From assembly GCF_018283675.1 (NCBI RefSeq), contig NZ_JAGVRK010000001.1:1550001-1614000 (forward strand): 64,000 bases of DNA. Reading direction: 5' to 3'. The position numbers and the translations under genes were made by a program. The DNA is from Metabacillus flavus. GTDB taxonomy: Bacteria > Bacillota > Bacilli > Bacillales > Bacillaceae. Below, one piece after another: positions 33,945 to 42,232 of the stretch (its first letter is position 1; each line of letters opens with the position of its first letter). The notes below the pieces were generated by a model. It did not search any database and was not told the origin of the DNA. It saw only the letters and a list, made by a program, of their open reading frames with translations.

Positions 33945-34163
33945 CGCGTTTTGGATTTCTTCTGATTGCATACCGTGCTCACTCAAAGCCTTCATAATCA
34001 ATTCTGGAGCTATTTGCATTTCATTGTACGAAATCCAAATGCTTCCCGAGACAATATCCACTAATGCCCTCTCAATCCCTTCGGTTTGAGCCAAACGTGA
34101 TTCAATCATTTGAATTCTCTCTTCATTCAGCGGCTCTTTAACCTGGATCGTTGTCTCTCTCAT
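33942..34163 (-). CDS. Small HMA-fold-like protein without metal-binding cysteines
   Basis: A 73-residue product with AGGAGAG before the ATG. The pattern IQVKEPLNEERIQMIESRLAQ, EGIERALVDIVSGSIWISYN and IMKALSEHGM follows the beta-alpha-beta-beta-alpha-beta layout of heavy-metal-associated (CopZ-like) domains. The CxxC metal site is missing and the protein has no cysteine, so copper binding of the usual type is unlikely. The function is unknown. Confidence 0.6.
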   Translation of the reverse strand: MRETTIQVKEPLNEERIQMIESRLAQTEGIERALVDIVSGSIWISYNEMQIAPELIMKALSEHGMQSEEIQNA

Positions 34164-34270
34164 TTGTCAGCTCTCCTCGCAATATTTTCCTTCTTGCAAA
34201 TCAATACCCTTAAATGAGAAAAAATATGTAAAGCGAAAAAGTTTTTTGTATGGTTGCATCAAATAAGTTT

Positions 34271-34310
34271 ATTGCTTATAATAACTTATGTATTACTTAT
34301 TATTACTTAC
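34271..34310 (+). promoter_or_regulatory. Four 10-bp tandem repeats before a DeoR gene (probable operator)
   Basis: ATTGCTTATA, ATAACTTATG, TATTACTTAT and TATTACTTAC follow each other without gaps. A CTTA core recurs every 10 bp, one DNA turn, on one face of the helix. They end just before the ribosome site of the DeoR gene, so they are a likely self-regulatory operator; TATAAT-like boxes overlap them. Confidence 0.55.
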
Positions 34311-34324
34311 AAAGGCGGATATTG

Positions 34325-35098
34325 ATGTATCAAGAAGAGCGCCTTGAGGCGATCATAAATTATTTGAAAATAGAAAAAAGGATTTCTGTTGAGCAAATCT
34401 GTTCTATATTTCATGTATCAAGGGATACCGCCAGAAGAGACTTAGTTAAGCTCGAAGAAATTAAGGCGGTAATTCGGACTCGCGGTGGAGCTATTCTGCC
34501 ATCAGCTCACCACAAAATTAAAGACTACACCAATCGTTTAAATCATGTATCGGCTGAAAAAAAGCGGATCGGTGAAAAAGCAGCTTCACTCATTTTGCCT
34601 GGAGACCGGGTCATACTTGATTCTTCAACTACTGTTCAGGCCTGTGCGGAATCTCTGTCTGAGGAGGATTGCACCGTCATTACAAACTCGATTCACCAGG
34701 CAGGAATCCTTGCTGGAAAAAGAGGAATTCAAATCCATCTTCTTGGAGGAGAACTGCAAAAGGAACACGGGTTTTTATACGGATCTGCTGTGCTGGATAA
34801 ATTGGCGAACTATCACGTGGAAAAGGCATTTATAGGTCTTGTAGGAATCTCCGCACATGGCTTGACTATCGCACATGAAGAGGATGGAATGGTTAAAAGA
34901 AGAATGCTGAAGCAGGCAGAACAGGTAATCATTTTAGCGGACCACTCTAAAATGGAAATCACAGACTTTTTTAAGTTCGCCGATCTGTCAGAAATTGATA
35001 TTGTTATCACGGATAGAGAACTTTCTGAGAACATGATGGCCGTTTTAGAAAAAAACCATGTAGAATTATTAATAGCAGATACGGAGGAAACAGGATGA
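34325..35098 (+). CDS. DeoR family transcriptional regulator (HAD operon)
   Basis: I start at ATG 34325 (MYQEERLEAIINYL), behind AAAGGCGG. The winged helix-turn-helix covers residues ~3-55 (VEQICSIFHVSRDTARRDLVKLEE, then RTRGGAI). The sensor domain has DSSTTVQACAESL, TNSIHQAGIL and ADHSKMEITDFFKFADL. Its stop overlaps the start of the HAD phosphatase gene (ATGA), so the two form an operon, a common pairing of sugar-phosphate sensor and phosphatase. Confidence 0.9.
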   Translation: MYQEERLEAIINYLKIEKRISVEQICSIFHVSRDTARRDLVKLEEIKAVIRTRGGAILPSAHHKIKDYTNRLNHVSAEKKRIGEKAASLILPGDRVILDSSTTVQACAESLSEEDCTVITNSIHQAGILAGKRGIQIHLLGGELQKEHGFLYGSAVLDKLANYHVEKAFIGLVGISAHGLTIAHEEDGMVKRRMLKQAEQVIILADHSKMEITDFFKFADLSEIDIVITDRELSENMMAVLEKNHVELLIADTEETG

Positions 35099-35942
35099 TT
35101 AAGCTCGCAGCCATTGATTTGGATGGAACCCTCTTGAACAGCAGAAACCGAATCAGTGAGGAAAACTTATCTGCTATTAAAAAGGCGGAAGAGAGAGGCA
35201 TTCAGGTCGTAATTGCTACTGGGAGGGCGCATTTTGATGTGCAAAAATTTTTAACGGAACCGGTCTTAATCCTTGGATAATAGCAGCTAACGGTGCTACC
35301 ATTCACGATCCTGATGGAACCCTGTTTCATTCTGTTCCAATAGATAGGGAAGAGGCCGATGGAATACTGGCTTGGCTTGAGGAAAATGATTTTTATTTTG
35401 AAGTTTTCAGCAGCCATTTCATCTATACACCTCAAAGAGGGCGTGAGCTGCTTCAAATCGAAATGGACCGGATCAGCAGTTCAAATCCCGAAGTATCCAT
35501 TCAGGATTTGCAGCAAGCTGCATCCAAGCAATACAGCCAATCCGGATTCTCATTTATTGAATCCTTTAAGGACATTCCTGGAGGGGCGGAAATCTATAAC
35601 ATACTTGCCTTTTCTTTTGATGAAGAAAAAAGAAAAACAGGCTGGAACGAATTCAAAGATAGAGAAGCATTGACGATTGTAACGTCAGCCAATCATAATT
35701 TCGAGCTTGAACATGAAAAAGCATCAAAAGGAATTGCTATGGCAAAGCTTGCTGAAAGAATGGCAATCCCGCTCGCCGAAACAGCAGCAATAGGAGACAG
35801 CATGAACGATGAATCAATGATAAGAGCGGCTGGAATAGGCTTTGCAATGGGTAATGCAAGAATCGAAATTAAGAACATATGTGACACCATTTGCGGTACA
35901 AATGATGAACACGGTGTAGCGCAAATGTTAGATAGCCTCTAA
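35095..35942 (+). pseudogene. Cof-type HAD phosphatase, broken by a -1 frameshift
   Basis: The frame starts with the HAD nucleophile motif KLAAIDLDGTLLNS and the FDVQK region, then stops at 35280 after an A5T5 run (35244-35252). The correct sequence continues in another frame as FNGTGLNPWIIAANGATIHDPDGT and on to the late motifs VTSANHNFELEHEKASKGIA and AIGDSMNDESMIRAAGIGFAMGNA at 35942. One base missing from the homopolymer run explains the break. The intact protein would be a ~282-residue Mg-dependent sugar-phosphate or FMN-type phosphatase. Confidence 0.85.
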
Positions 35943-35943
35943 C

Positions 35944-36003
35944 AAACCTGCTGCCGGCGTAACCTGATTTTTCGGGGCGTGACGGAGCAGGTTATATTTT
36001 TTT
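35944..36003 (+). terminator. Possible terminator of the DeoR-HAD operon
   Basis: AACCTGCT (about 35945-35952) can pair with AGCAGGTT (35986-35993), followed by ATATTTTTTT. The loop is long, so this is weaker than others in the window. Confidence 0.5.
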
Positions 36004-36017
36004 CTAAAGAAAACGTA

Positions 36018-36533
36018 TCACTCCCCAATTCCATGCAAAGAATCCCCGGGCATGAGCAGCTGGGGAATTTGTTTTAATTTCCCTGTGTGGCCATCTATCT
36101 CCCATAGCACATCATAACGGTCTTCGGGCCATTTTTCAGGAACGAGTTTTGCATTCAATTCTCTGGCCAATTCGGGCAATTTTTTATGCGACCAGCAAAC
36201 TATCACAACCTTTTTATGGTAAAGGCCGTTTGTAAGAATTTTATTCGCCGTGGGCTTCGTTTCAAAAGATAAGCGGACCGTATTAATAGCTGTTCCGCCA
36301 TTGCCTTCATTGAGCTGATACTTGATAAGAGGAATGATGGTTTGGATTTTTCTTTTGCTTTGATCATCAGGTCCTATTCCGGCAGCATATACGCCCGCTA
36401 TATGCTGATACAGGAATATAAGTAATGGGCAAAGCAGTTTGGCCCGAATCCAACCCTCAGGGGACAGGTTATGATGATTGGGCTCATTCGGTTCTTCCGC
36501 ATGACGCAGCAGAACAATTTTTGAGGGGTGCAT
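36018..36533 (-). CDS. Histidine phosphatase superfamily-like protein
   Basis: The second ATG (36531-36533) has the better spacing to GAGAGG; the first is two codons earlier. The product begins KIVLLRHAEEP, with the catalytic RH, and has a second histidine in VIVCWSHKKLPELARELN. Between them GPDDQSKRKIQTIIPL corresponds to the usual S-x-x-R-T-x-x-T segment. At ~171 residues it is short but complete for the branch. The substrate is unknown. Confidence 0.75.
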   Translation of the reverse strand: MHPSKIVLLRHAEEPNEPNHHNLSPEGWIRAKLLCPLLIFLYQHIAGVYAAGIGPDDQSKRKIQTIIPLIKYQLNEGNGGTAINTVRLSFETKPTANKILTNGLYHKKVVIVCWSHKKLPELARELNAKLVPEKWPEDRYDVLWEIDGHTGKLKQIPQLLMPGDSLHGIGE

Positions 36534-36656
36534 AGTCATCAGCCTCTCTTGAATATTAGTTCATTATATGACTGGTATTGCCTGGTTCATTATGGTAAAA
36601 TCATTCTCTATCTGAATATTCAGGCGTGCAATCTCATAGGAGGAGGTAACTGACTC

Positions 36657-38747
36657 ATGGAAAAAAATGTTCAAAGTGCCTTTCAGTTCGAGTCGCAGCA
36701 GCTCAAAAAATTTGCTGCCGAGATCGATCGCCAGCTTATCCGTTTACATTCTGTTCCGAGGTACAGAGGTGATGATTTAACGGAGCAGGCACTGGAGGAT
36801 TCGAGGGAACGGAATCGTGAAAATTTAGCCATCGCAGAAAAAGAACCTTATTTTGGCCGGCTGGATTTTAAAGAAGCGGGACAGGAAGAAGCAGCTCCGC
36901 TTTACATCGGCAAGGCCGGTGTTTCAGAAGGGGAGAGCGGAGAGGCGATGATTATTGACTGGCGGGCCCCTGTCGCGAGTCTATTTTATTCATTTACCGG
37001 CGGGGAAGATGAGGTCTGGTATATGGCCCCTGAAGGAATGATTGAAGGAGATATCTTCCTAAAGAGAAACCTCGTCATACGTGATAGGAATCTTCAACGG
37101 GTCGTCGATACATATGAACAGGGGAAAGAAAATGCTGGTGCTGCTGATGAATTTCTCCTTTACAGACTGGGGGATCGAAAGGATAACAGGTTGAGGGACA
37201 TCGTTTCAACCATTCAGGCTGAGCAGAATGATATGATCCGGGCATCACGAGATACCGCCCTTATTATTCAAGGAGTCGCCGGGAGCGGGAAAACGACGGT
37301 GGCCCTTCATCGCCTCGCCTTTCTTTTATATGAGTACAGGGAAAAGATGCTGGCAGAGCAAATGATTATTTTCGCTCCCAACGCAATGTTTTTGGATTAT
37401 ATATCAAACGTTCTGCCAGAACTGGGAGTCGGAGATATTCAGCAAACCACCTTTTCAAAATGGGCTCTTCTTAAACTAGGGGGACGTTTAAAGGAGAAAC
37501 CGGCTGATTGGCAGCAGTGGTTTGAACCGGGATTAAAAAGAACGGAGAGCGGAAGCGCAGAGCCTGGAAGGGTGAAGGGGTCACTGGATTATATGAATGC
37601 CATTGATGAAGCCCTTCAGCTTTTTATAAGAAACGGCATGCCCCAAAAGGACTTTGAGCCTTGGAATGGCATGGTCCTGAAACAGAAAGTGATTCAAAAA
37701 TGGTATATAGAAGATTTCCGGGAATATCCTGCCGTAAAAATAAGGGAACTGATCTCCGCTAAAATCAAACAGTGGATAAGCAAAGAACTGGATAAAATTT
37801 GGGAGAAAAAAGTTCAGAAAGAAATGAAGACGAAGGCAGGGCAGAGATTTCGCGCTTACATGAAAACCTGGCCCGAGCTCGATGTTCTTGCAGTTTATAG
37901 GCAGCTTCTATCTGCCGAGTCTGTACGTGAACGGTTATCAGATGAGATCGTGCAGCAAACCTTCAAGAATCTAAAGAAAAAAGAAGCTGCCCATGAGGAC
38001 TTAGCTCCGCTTATGCATATTCATTTGACGCTGAATGGCCTTGAAAAAGGAGAGCGCTATCACCACATCGTCATTGACGAAGCGCAGGATTTTTCTCCTT
38101 ACCAGATTGCCGTGCTTCAAAAGCTATCACTAAAAAATTCTTTTACGATTCTCGGTGACCTTTCACAGGGCATTCACAGCAACGTTGGTATCAATGCATG
38201 GGAGGAAATCATGCCGGTATTTTCAAATGGAAAGCTCGCATGCAGAGAATTGGAAAGAAGCTACAGAACCACAATGGAAATCATAGAGTTTGCCAATCGA
38301 GTACTCTCAGCTGCCTATAAGCCTGCTGTACTGGCAAAACCGGTCTTTAGGACCGGTGAAGGGGTGACTGTGACACAGGAAGATGACCCAATCGCTTTTA
38401 TAAAGAATTGGATTGCTGAGCGAAAAGCAGCTAGTGCAAGCAGTCTTGCCATTGTTTGCCGAACGGCTAGAGATGGAGAAGAATTCTTTACTAAATTGCA
38501 CGAGAATGGAGTGGATGTTCATCTTGTCCGTGAAGGCCAGGAAGGATATCAAGGCGGAATTTCCATCATTCCAGTCTATTTAACGAAAGGACTGGAGTTT
38601 GATGCTGTGCTGATTGTGGATGCAGATGCTGAAAATTATCAGCAGACCGCTTCCGATGCGAAGCTTTTATATGTAGGCTGCACACGGGCGCTCCATTCTT
38701 TGACCCTCATTTATTCCAAACACGCCTCCCCGCTGATCACTGCATAA
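36657..38747 (+). CDS. HelD-like superfamily 1 helicase
   Basis: AGGAGGAGG precedes the ATG. The 696-residue protein has the HelD N-terminal region with IGKAGVSEGESGEAMIIDWRAPVASLFY, Walker A GVAGSGKTTVALHRLAFLLY (~residue 206), the DEAQDFSPYQ Walker B, then ILGDLSQGI, ELERSYRTTMEI and the C-terminal LTKGLEFDAVLIVDAD with VGCTRALHSL. HelD proteins free stalled RNA polymerase and affect rifampicin response. This one is shorter than typical HelD (~770 residues). It is a single gene with its own terminator. Confidence 0.85.
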   Translation: MEKNVQSAFQFESQQLKKFAAEIDRQLIRLHSVPRYRGDDLTEQALEDSRERNRENLAIAEKEPYFGRLDFKEAGQEEAAPLYIGKAGVSEGESGEAMIIDWRAPVASLFYSFTGGEDEVWYMAPEGMIEGDIFLKRNLVIRDRNLQRVVDTYEQGKENAGAADEFLLYRLGDRKDNRLRDIVSTIQAEQNDMIRASRDTALIIQGVAGSGKTTVALHRLAFLLYEYREKMLAEQMIIFAPNAMFLDYISNVLPELGVGDIQQTTFSKWALLKLGGRLKEKPADWQQWFEPGLKRTESGSAEPGRVKGSLDYMNAIDEALQLFIRNGMPQKDFEPWNGMVLKQKVIQKWYIEDFREYPAVKIRELISAKIKQWISKELDKIWEKKVQKEMKTKAGQRFRAYMKTWPELDVLAVYRQLLSAESVRERLSDEIVQQTFKNLKKKEAAHEDLAPLMHIHLTLNGLEKGERYHHIVIDEAQDFSPYQIAVLQKLSLKNSFTILGDLSQGIHSNVGINAWEEIMPVFSNGKLACRELERSYRTTMEIIEFANRVLSAAYKPAVLAKPVFRTGEGVTVTQEDDPIAFIKNWIAERKAASASSLAIVCRTARDGEEFFTKLHENGVDVHLVREGQEGYQGGISIIPVYLTKGLEFDAVLIVDADAENYQQTASDAKLLYVGCTRALHSLTLIYSKHASPLITA

Positions 38748-38776
38748 AGAACCCGCCAACTTTGGCGGGTTCTTTG
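38746..38776. terminator. Terminator between helicase and amj genes
   Basis: AAAGAACCCGCC / GGCGGGTTCTTT hairpin, useful in both directions. Confidence 0.85.
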
Positions 38777-38777
38777 C

Positions 38778-39596
38778 TTAAATCCACTTAGCAAACCATG
38801 CGACATACCATGCTGCAGGCAAAAGAAATGCCTGTGCAGCAACCGTACCGATTAGCTTTGAACTGACCATGGTTAGGGAATAACTTTTTAAATAAATATA
38901 GCCTTCCTGTTTCTTCGAGACACGATCTGCAAGGACTGAAGCCTTAGGGTCAATAAAAAGAGTGAGAAGGATGGTTGCCACACCGTTGATAATTCCTGAT
39001 GACATAAGGGCTGCCTGTGAATATTTTTCAGGAACCAGCTCGGAAGCATAAATGGAAGATAAAACTCCGACTGTGAATACCGCTGAAATAAGTACGTTCA
39101 TTACAAAAATACGTTTTGGTATGGTCTTTAATGTAATGCCTTTTAAATAAGACCATCTCGGAAAATGAAAGCAGCTAATCATTTTTCTGAATACGTTTCG
39201 ATTAAAGTTCTTCGCCAATAGAGAAACGATAGAACCGCGTTCCTTGGATAACTGGATAATCGCTCTTGAAAAGAGAGCAATAAAGGTAGGAAACAAAAAG
39301 ATTCCCAGAAGAACTCCAACCGTTGTTACGGCAATTAAAATTCTGTACTGTTCTTCAATAATCTGCATGTTGTTCTCAAAGCGTGCAGCATCTGTAATCA
39401 GCTTTGCTGTCATAGGCTGCTGGATCATGACAGAAAACCGTGAGACGAGGACCATCGTGCTAAATAATGAAAGTGCTGTCGCAATCAATTTCACTCGGGC
39501 GCCTGAAATCCTTGCAGAATATGCAAGTGTTTCAACCATAGTTATAATCAGCAGGAAAACAGAAATGATCAGAACTCTCTCTGTAATGAGGTGCAT
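38778..39596 (-). CDS. amj: Lipid II flippase Amj
   Basis: The start is ATG at 39594-39596 (MHLITERVLIIS) behind AAGGAGATATTCC; longer versions have no site. The 272-residue membrane protein has about six helices and the DUF2837 signature: ETLAYSARISGARVKLIATALSLF, LFSRAIIQLSKE, PKRIFVMNVLISAVFTVGVLSS and LFIDPKASVLADRV. Amj is the alternative to MurJ for moving lipid-linked peptidoglycan precursor across the membrane. In B. subtilis it is induced by sigma-M; I found no clear sigma-M box here. Confidence 0.9.
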   Translation of the reverse strand: MHLITERVLIISVFLLIITMVETLAYSARISGARVKLIATALSLFSTMVLVSRFSVMIQQPMTAKLITDAARFENNMQIIEEQYRILIAVTTVGVLLGIFLFPTFIALFSRAIIQLSKERGSIVSLLAKNFNRNVFRKMISCFHFPRWSYLKGITLKTIPKRIFVMNVLISAVFTVGVLSSIYASELVPEKYSQAALMSSGIINGVATILLTLFIDPKASVLADRVSKKQEGYIYLKSYSLTMVSSKLIGTVAAQAFLLPAAWYVAWFAKWI

Positions 39597-39665
39597 GGAA
39601 TATCTCCTTACTATGTGGACTAACTGCATTATATATGAGAAAAGAATATATTGGAAAATATAAAA

Positions 39666-39677
39666 ATATCTCGAATT
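39666..39677 (+). promoter_or_regulatory. Second MhqR-like half-site
   Basis: ATATCTCGAATT equals one arm of the MhqR consensus (TATCTCGAATTCGAGATA). It lies 25 bp upstream of the -35 box of the DoxX gene. Confidence 0.35.
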
Positions 39678-39689
39678 AAAAATAAATGA

Positions 39690-39718
39690 TTGACTCACTG
39701 TTGAGAATGTATTATCTT
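39690..39718 (+). promoter_or_regulatory. Sigma-A promoter of the doxX-like gene
   Basis: TTGACT (39690-39695), 17-bp spacer, TATCTT (39713-39718). The -10 is part of the palindromic operator. Confidence 0.7.
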
Positions 39719-39730
39719 TAATTCAAGATA
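39713..39730 (+). promoter_or_regulatory. MhqR-like palindromic operator
   Basis: TATCTTTAATTCAAGATA is an 18-bp palindrome with one mismatched pair. It follows the frame of the MhqR operator TATCTCGAATTCGAGATA and covers the -10 box, so a MarR-type repressor would block transcription directly. Confidence 0.6.
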
Positions 39731-39761
39731 CTTTATTTCAAACTAATTAGGAGGAATCATT

Positions 39762-40142
39762 ATGGATTATGCACTGCTTATTTTACGTCTTGTAATCGGA
39801 GTTACCTTTATGGCTTATGGAAGCCAAAAGCTTTTTGGATGGTTCGGAGGGTATGGACTAAATGGAACGGCTCAATGGATGGAGTCGTTAGGCATGAAGC
39901 CGGGAAAACTTACGGCATTTGGAGCGGGGGCATCTGAACTGCTTGGAGGATTGCTGCTCGTACTTGGATTATGGACCGGAATTGGGGCAGCATTGATTAT
40001 TTTAACGATGATCGTCGCGATTGCAACGGTCCACGGAAAAAACGGGTATTGGAATGGAAAAGGCGGATTTGAATACAATCTGCTGATTATTGCGGCTGCA
40101 TTGGTTCTTGCATTCGCTGGACCTGGATCCATCTCTTTATAA
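39762..40142 (+). CDS. DoxX family membrane protein (quinone-stress type)
   Basis: AGGAGGAATC precedes the ATG. The 126-residue protein has four membrane helices: the first ends YGSQKLFGWFGGYGLNG, the second is SELLGGLLLVLGLW, and HGKNGYW-N-GG-EYNL lies before the last. B. subtilis CatD and MhqP, of this family, are induced by catechol and quinones through YodB/CatR and MhqR. The MhqR-like operator over its promoter supports the same role here. Which of the two it corresponds to is not decided. Confidence 0.85.
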   Translation: MDYALLILRLVIGVTFMAYGSQKLFGWFGGYGLNGTAQWMESLGMKPGKLTAFGAGASELLGGLLLVLGLWTGIGAALIILTMIVAIATVHGKNGYWNGKGGFEYNLLIIAAALVLAFAGPGSISL

Positions 40143-40242
40143 TCAACCGTGGAAAAAACAGGACTTCATCACATTGGCAATTCCCGAAGCTAAACAGAAA
40201 AGAAGCAGAAGGAAAAATCCAGCAGCTAAAATTACTGCAGGG

Positions 40243-40276
40243 GGAGTGCTCTCATCATAAGAGCACTCCTTTTTTG
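40243..40276 (+). terminator. Terminator downstream of doxX-like gene
   Basis: GGAGTGCTCT / AGAGCACTCC hairpin with T6. The ~100 bases between the gene and this hairpin hold nothing recognisable. Confidence 0.85.
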
Positions 40277-40432
40277 ATGGAAGCGAAAACCTGCAGGCTG
40301 GAATTTATTAGAATAAGAACGGCATAATGGGAACGGCTAAATAGAATAGCAGAACGGACGGATAGCGTGCTCCATCGGACAAATAGAAGGCAACGGATTC
40401 TCAATCGGCAAAAACATGCTCCTCTGACACCT

Positions 40433-40490
40433 AACCAGTGAAAAGCGGATGCTGTGGCGGAAATCAACAGCCAAGCTTAACAGTGCTAAA
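40433..40490. repeat. End fragment of the GC-rich interspersed repeat
   Basis: GGCGGAAATCAACAGCCAAG-CTTAACAG matches the right end of the element at 22326-22501. The rest of 40277-40558 lacks the GC-rich core and shows no gene, so this is a decayed copy. Confidence 0.5.
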
Positions 40491-40558
40491 TTTTTCTAAA
40501 ATTGAGGCAATTTAATGGTAAAATAATCCTTAATGTTAAATGAAAGCGGGAGATAAAG

Positions 40559-41164
40559 ATGCTGTTTCACTACCACTACTGGACACCTTATTTAGAAGAG
40601 ACAGAAAGGTTTTATACAAAACTTGGGTTTACTGTTCATCAGCGGATTGGCAGGCTTAACGGGTCATTTCAATCCTTTAATCCGCCGCTTGCATGGGAAG
40701 ACTTCCGTGAAAACACGCCGCTGTTCCGGATTATCGAAATGAAGAAGGGGAAAATCAACGTTACGGTTGGATATGGAAAAAAGGTGATATTTGATCACAT
40801 TGGTTTCTTTGTTTCAAAAGAGGAACATAGAATGGTTTGCGGAAAGGCAAGGAATCTCGGATGGAAGGTAGAGGAGGATGAACGAAGAACCTTTCTTTCA
40901 ACTCCATATGGTTTCCGCATTGAGCTTCAAACTCATCTGGATGTACTAGCTTCGGGAGATGCAGCCATAGAAGAAATGGTTATTTGCGTGTCTAAAGAAG
41001 GATTAGAAAAAGATATAAATCATTTATTTAATAAGGATGTTCCGGTTTTCTCTGTTATGGATGAGGAATCAAAATTGCATCAAGTAGTACTAAACGGGAT
41101 AGGGAATGGAATGGATCCGAACGGAGTGCGCTTGAGTGACACGAAAAAGGAATCTGTTAATTGA
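40559..41164 (+). CDS. VOC family (glyoxalase-like) protein
   Basis: GGGAGA precedes the ATG. Residues ~1-120 show a vicinal-oxygen-chelate domain: FHYHYWTPYLEETERFYTKLGF, then DHIGFFVS and TPYGFRIELQTH with the terminal Glu. A second, weaker half follows (~130-200), so the protein may hold two unequal modules. The ligand is unknown. It overlaps the downstream lipoprotein gene by 4 bp and is probably co-transcribed with it. Confidence 0.75.
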   Translation: MLFHYHYWTPYLEETERFYTKLGFTVHQRIGRLNGSFQSFNPPLAWEDFRENTPLFRIIEMKKGKINVTVGYGKKVIFDHIGFFVSKEEHRMVCGKARNLGWKVEEDERRTFLSTPYGFRIELQTHLDVLASGDAAIEEMVICVSKEGLEKDINHLFNKDVPVFSVMDEESKLHQVVLNGIGNGMDPNGVRLSDTKKESVN

Positions 41165-41739
41165 GGCGGGCTGTCTTCCTGGCATTTATTCTGTTTTTCT
41201 TAGCAGGCTGCCAGAATACACAATCTAAAGAAGTAATCAAAAAAGCGCCAAAAGCTCCGGAATCTACGATGGCTGTAAAGGACTTGAGCACTGGCAATGA
41301 GGAACTGGTCCGTTATACAGCTTCGGAACACTCATTCAACAGCAACGTAAATAACATTGATTTTTCCATTGAATCCCTTTATAACAGCAACAATAAAAAA
41401 TATATATACATAATGAAACTGAGCAACAAAGACCCGATTGAAATCCAGGGGAAAAACAGACCGAACCGATATAAAATTTTAAGGATCAGTGCAGGTGTAA
41501 ATGAAGATAGAAGCAAAGGGCAATTTATGATTTCAGCTTCTTCTCCTTTATACAGAAATGGTTCAGATTATAAGCTCGAAGGAACCTATCAGTTATTTTC
41601 TGCTAAACAGAAGTTTGCCGGCGAACAGTTCTTAGTAGAGGCAATTTTGACAAATGATGAACGAATTGGTGACAGCGAACCTGGTGTTCAAACGTTTCGA
41701 GCTTATTTTGAGAACGAAAAAACAATCCTTTATGATTAA
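41161..41739 (+). CDS. Lipoprotein of unknown function
   Basis: It starts at TTG 41161 (TTGA overlap with the VOC gene), with AAGGAA upstream. The first 20 residues are a lipoprotein signal peptide with lipobox LAGC. The mature part is about 170 residues, beta-rich and without recognisable motif. It is likely anchored on the outer membrane face. I do not recognise the family. Confidence 0.7.
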   Translation: MRRAVFLAFILFFLAGCQNTQSKEVIKKAPKAPESTMAVKDLSTGNEELVRYTASEHSFNSNVNNIDFSIESLYNSNNKKYIYIMKLSNKDPIEIQGKNRPNRYKILRISAGVNEDRSKGQFMISASSPLYRNGSDYKLEGTYQLFSAKQKFAGEQFLVEAILTNDERIGDSEPGVQTFRAYFENEKTILYD

Positions 41740-41764
41740 CTAAAGGCTCCTTTTAATGTGATTA

Positions 41765-41886
41765 AAGCGGAAGATGCGAGGCTTCTATAGAAACAGCGGG
41801 CCAGGAAAGACCTTACATGCGCTGTGCACTGAGGAGGCCGCCCGTTCGCTCCATGCAATTCAATATCCTGTGTGGAAATCAACCTA
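41765..41886. repeat. Degenerate copy of the GC-rich interspersed repeat
   Basis: It begins AAGCGGAAGATGCG, has GAGGAGGC-CGCCCG in the core and ends TGGAAATCAACC, matching modules of the copies at 22326 and 51911. No coding frame. Confidence 0.55.
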
Positions 41887-41929
41887 ATGTAATTTCATAG
41901 CATCAAAGATTGAGATAATACGCTAACTA

Positions 41930-41954
41930 AAAGACCAATTTCATCAGGTCTTTT
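41930..41954 (+). terminator. Terminator of the VOC-lipoprotein unit
   Basis: AAAGACC / GGTCTTT hairpin with T9. Confidence 0.65.
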
Positions 41955-41975
41955 TTTTTATGCACTCCATTAGGC

Positions 41976-42119
41976 ACTTCCAGGTACCTATCGTACATAA
42001 AAGTGCGTACTTTCCCCAACGACAGAAATATCCCATAATGACTAACAGCTCCCTTGTACTGTTTTTAACGAAGCGGATAGGAACTTCTAAGTACCTACAG
42101 CACTTCAAAGTGCGTACTT
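41976..42119 (+). promoter_or_regulatory. Two 37-bp direct repeats upstream of the MFS gene (probable operators)
   Basis: Copies at 41976-42012 and 42083-42119, 107 bp apart, share ACTTC at the left, GTACCTA (41984 and 42091) and AAGTGCGTACTT (42001 and 42108), with identical internal spacing of 17. The right part is itself an AAGT-n4-ACTT inverted repeat. The intervening sequence is not conserved, so the repeats look selected. HxlR/DUF24-type regulators of MFS pumps bind GTAC-containing dyads of this kind; that assignment is inference. Confidence 0.55.
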
Positions 42120-42232
42120 CTATTAAATAACAGTATGGGTCATAATAGCTTCAGAAGGTTCCAGGAATGCCGGGCCCGCATTTCTGCAGCAGCAATTATT
42201 TATGTGTATTTACATGAAAAGGAGGAGTTCGA

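Noticed and set aside
40150-40242. Open forward frame ending in KITAGG-like sequence
   Set aside because: There is no start codon with a ribosome site, and no stable coding pattern.
42000-42120. CRISPR-like repeat pair
   Set aside because: Only two imperfect copies with 70-bp unequal spacing and promoter-proximal position; operators fit better. No cas gene is seen.
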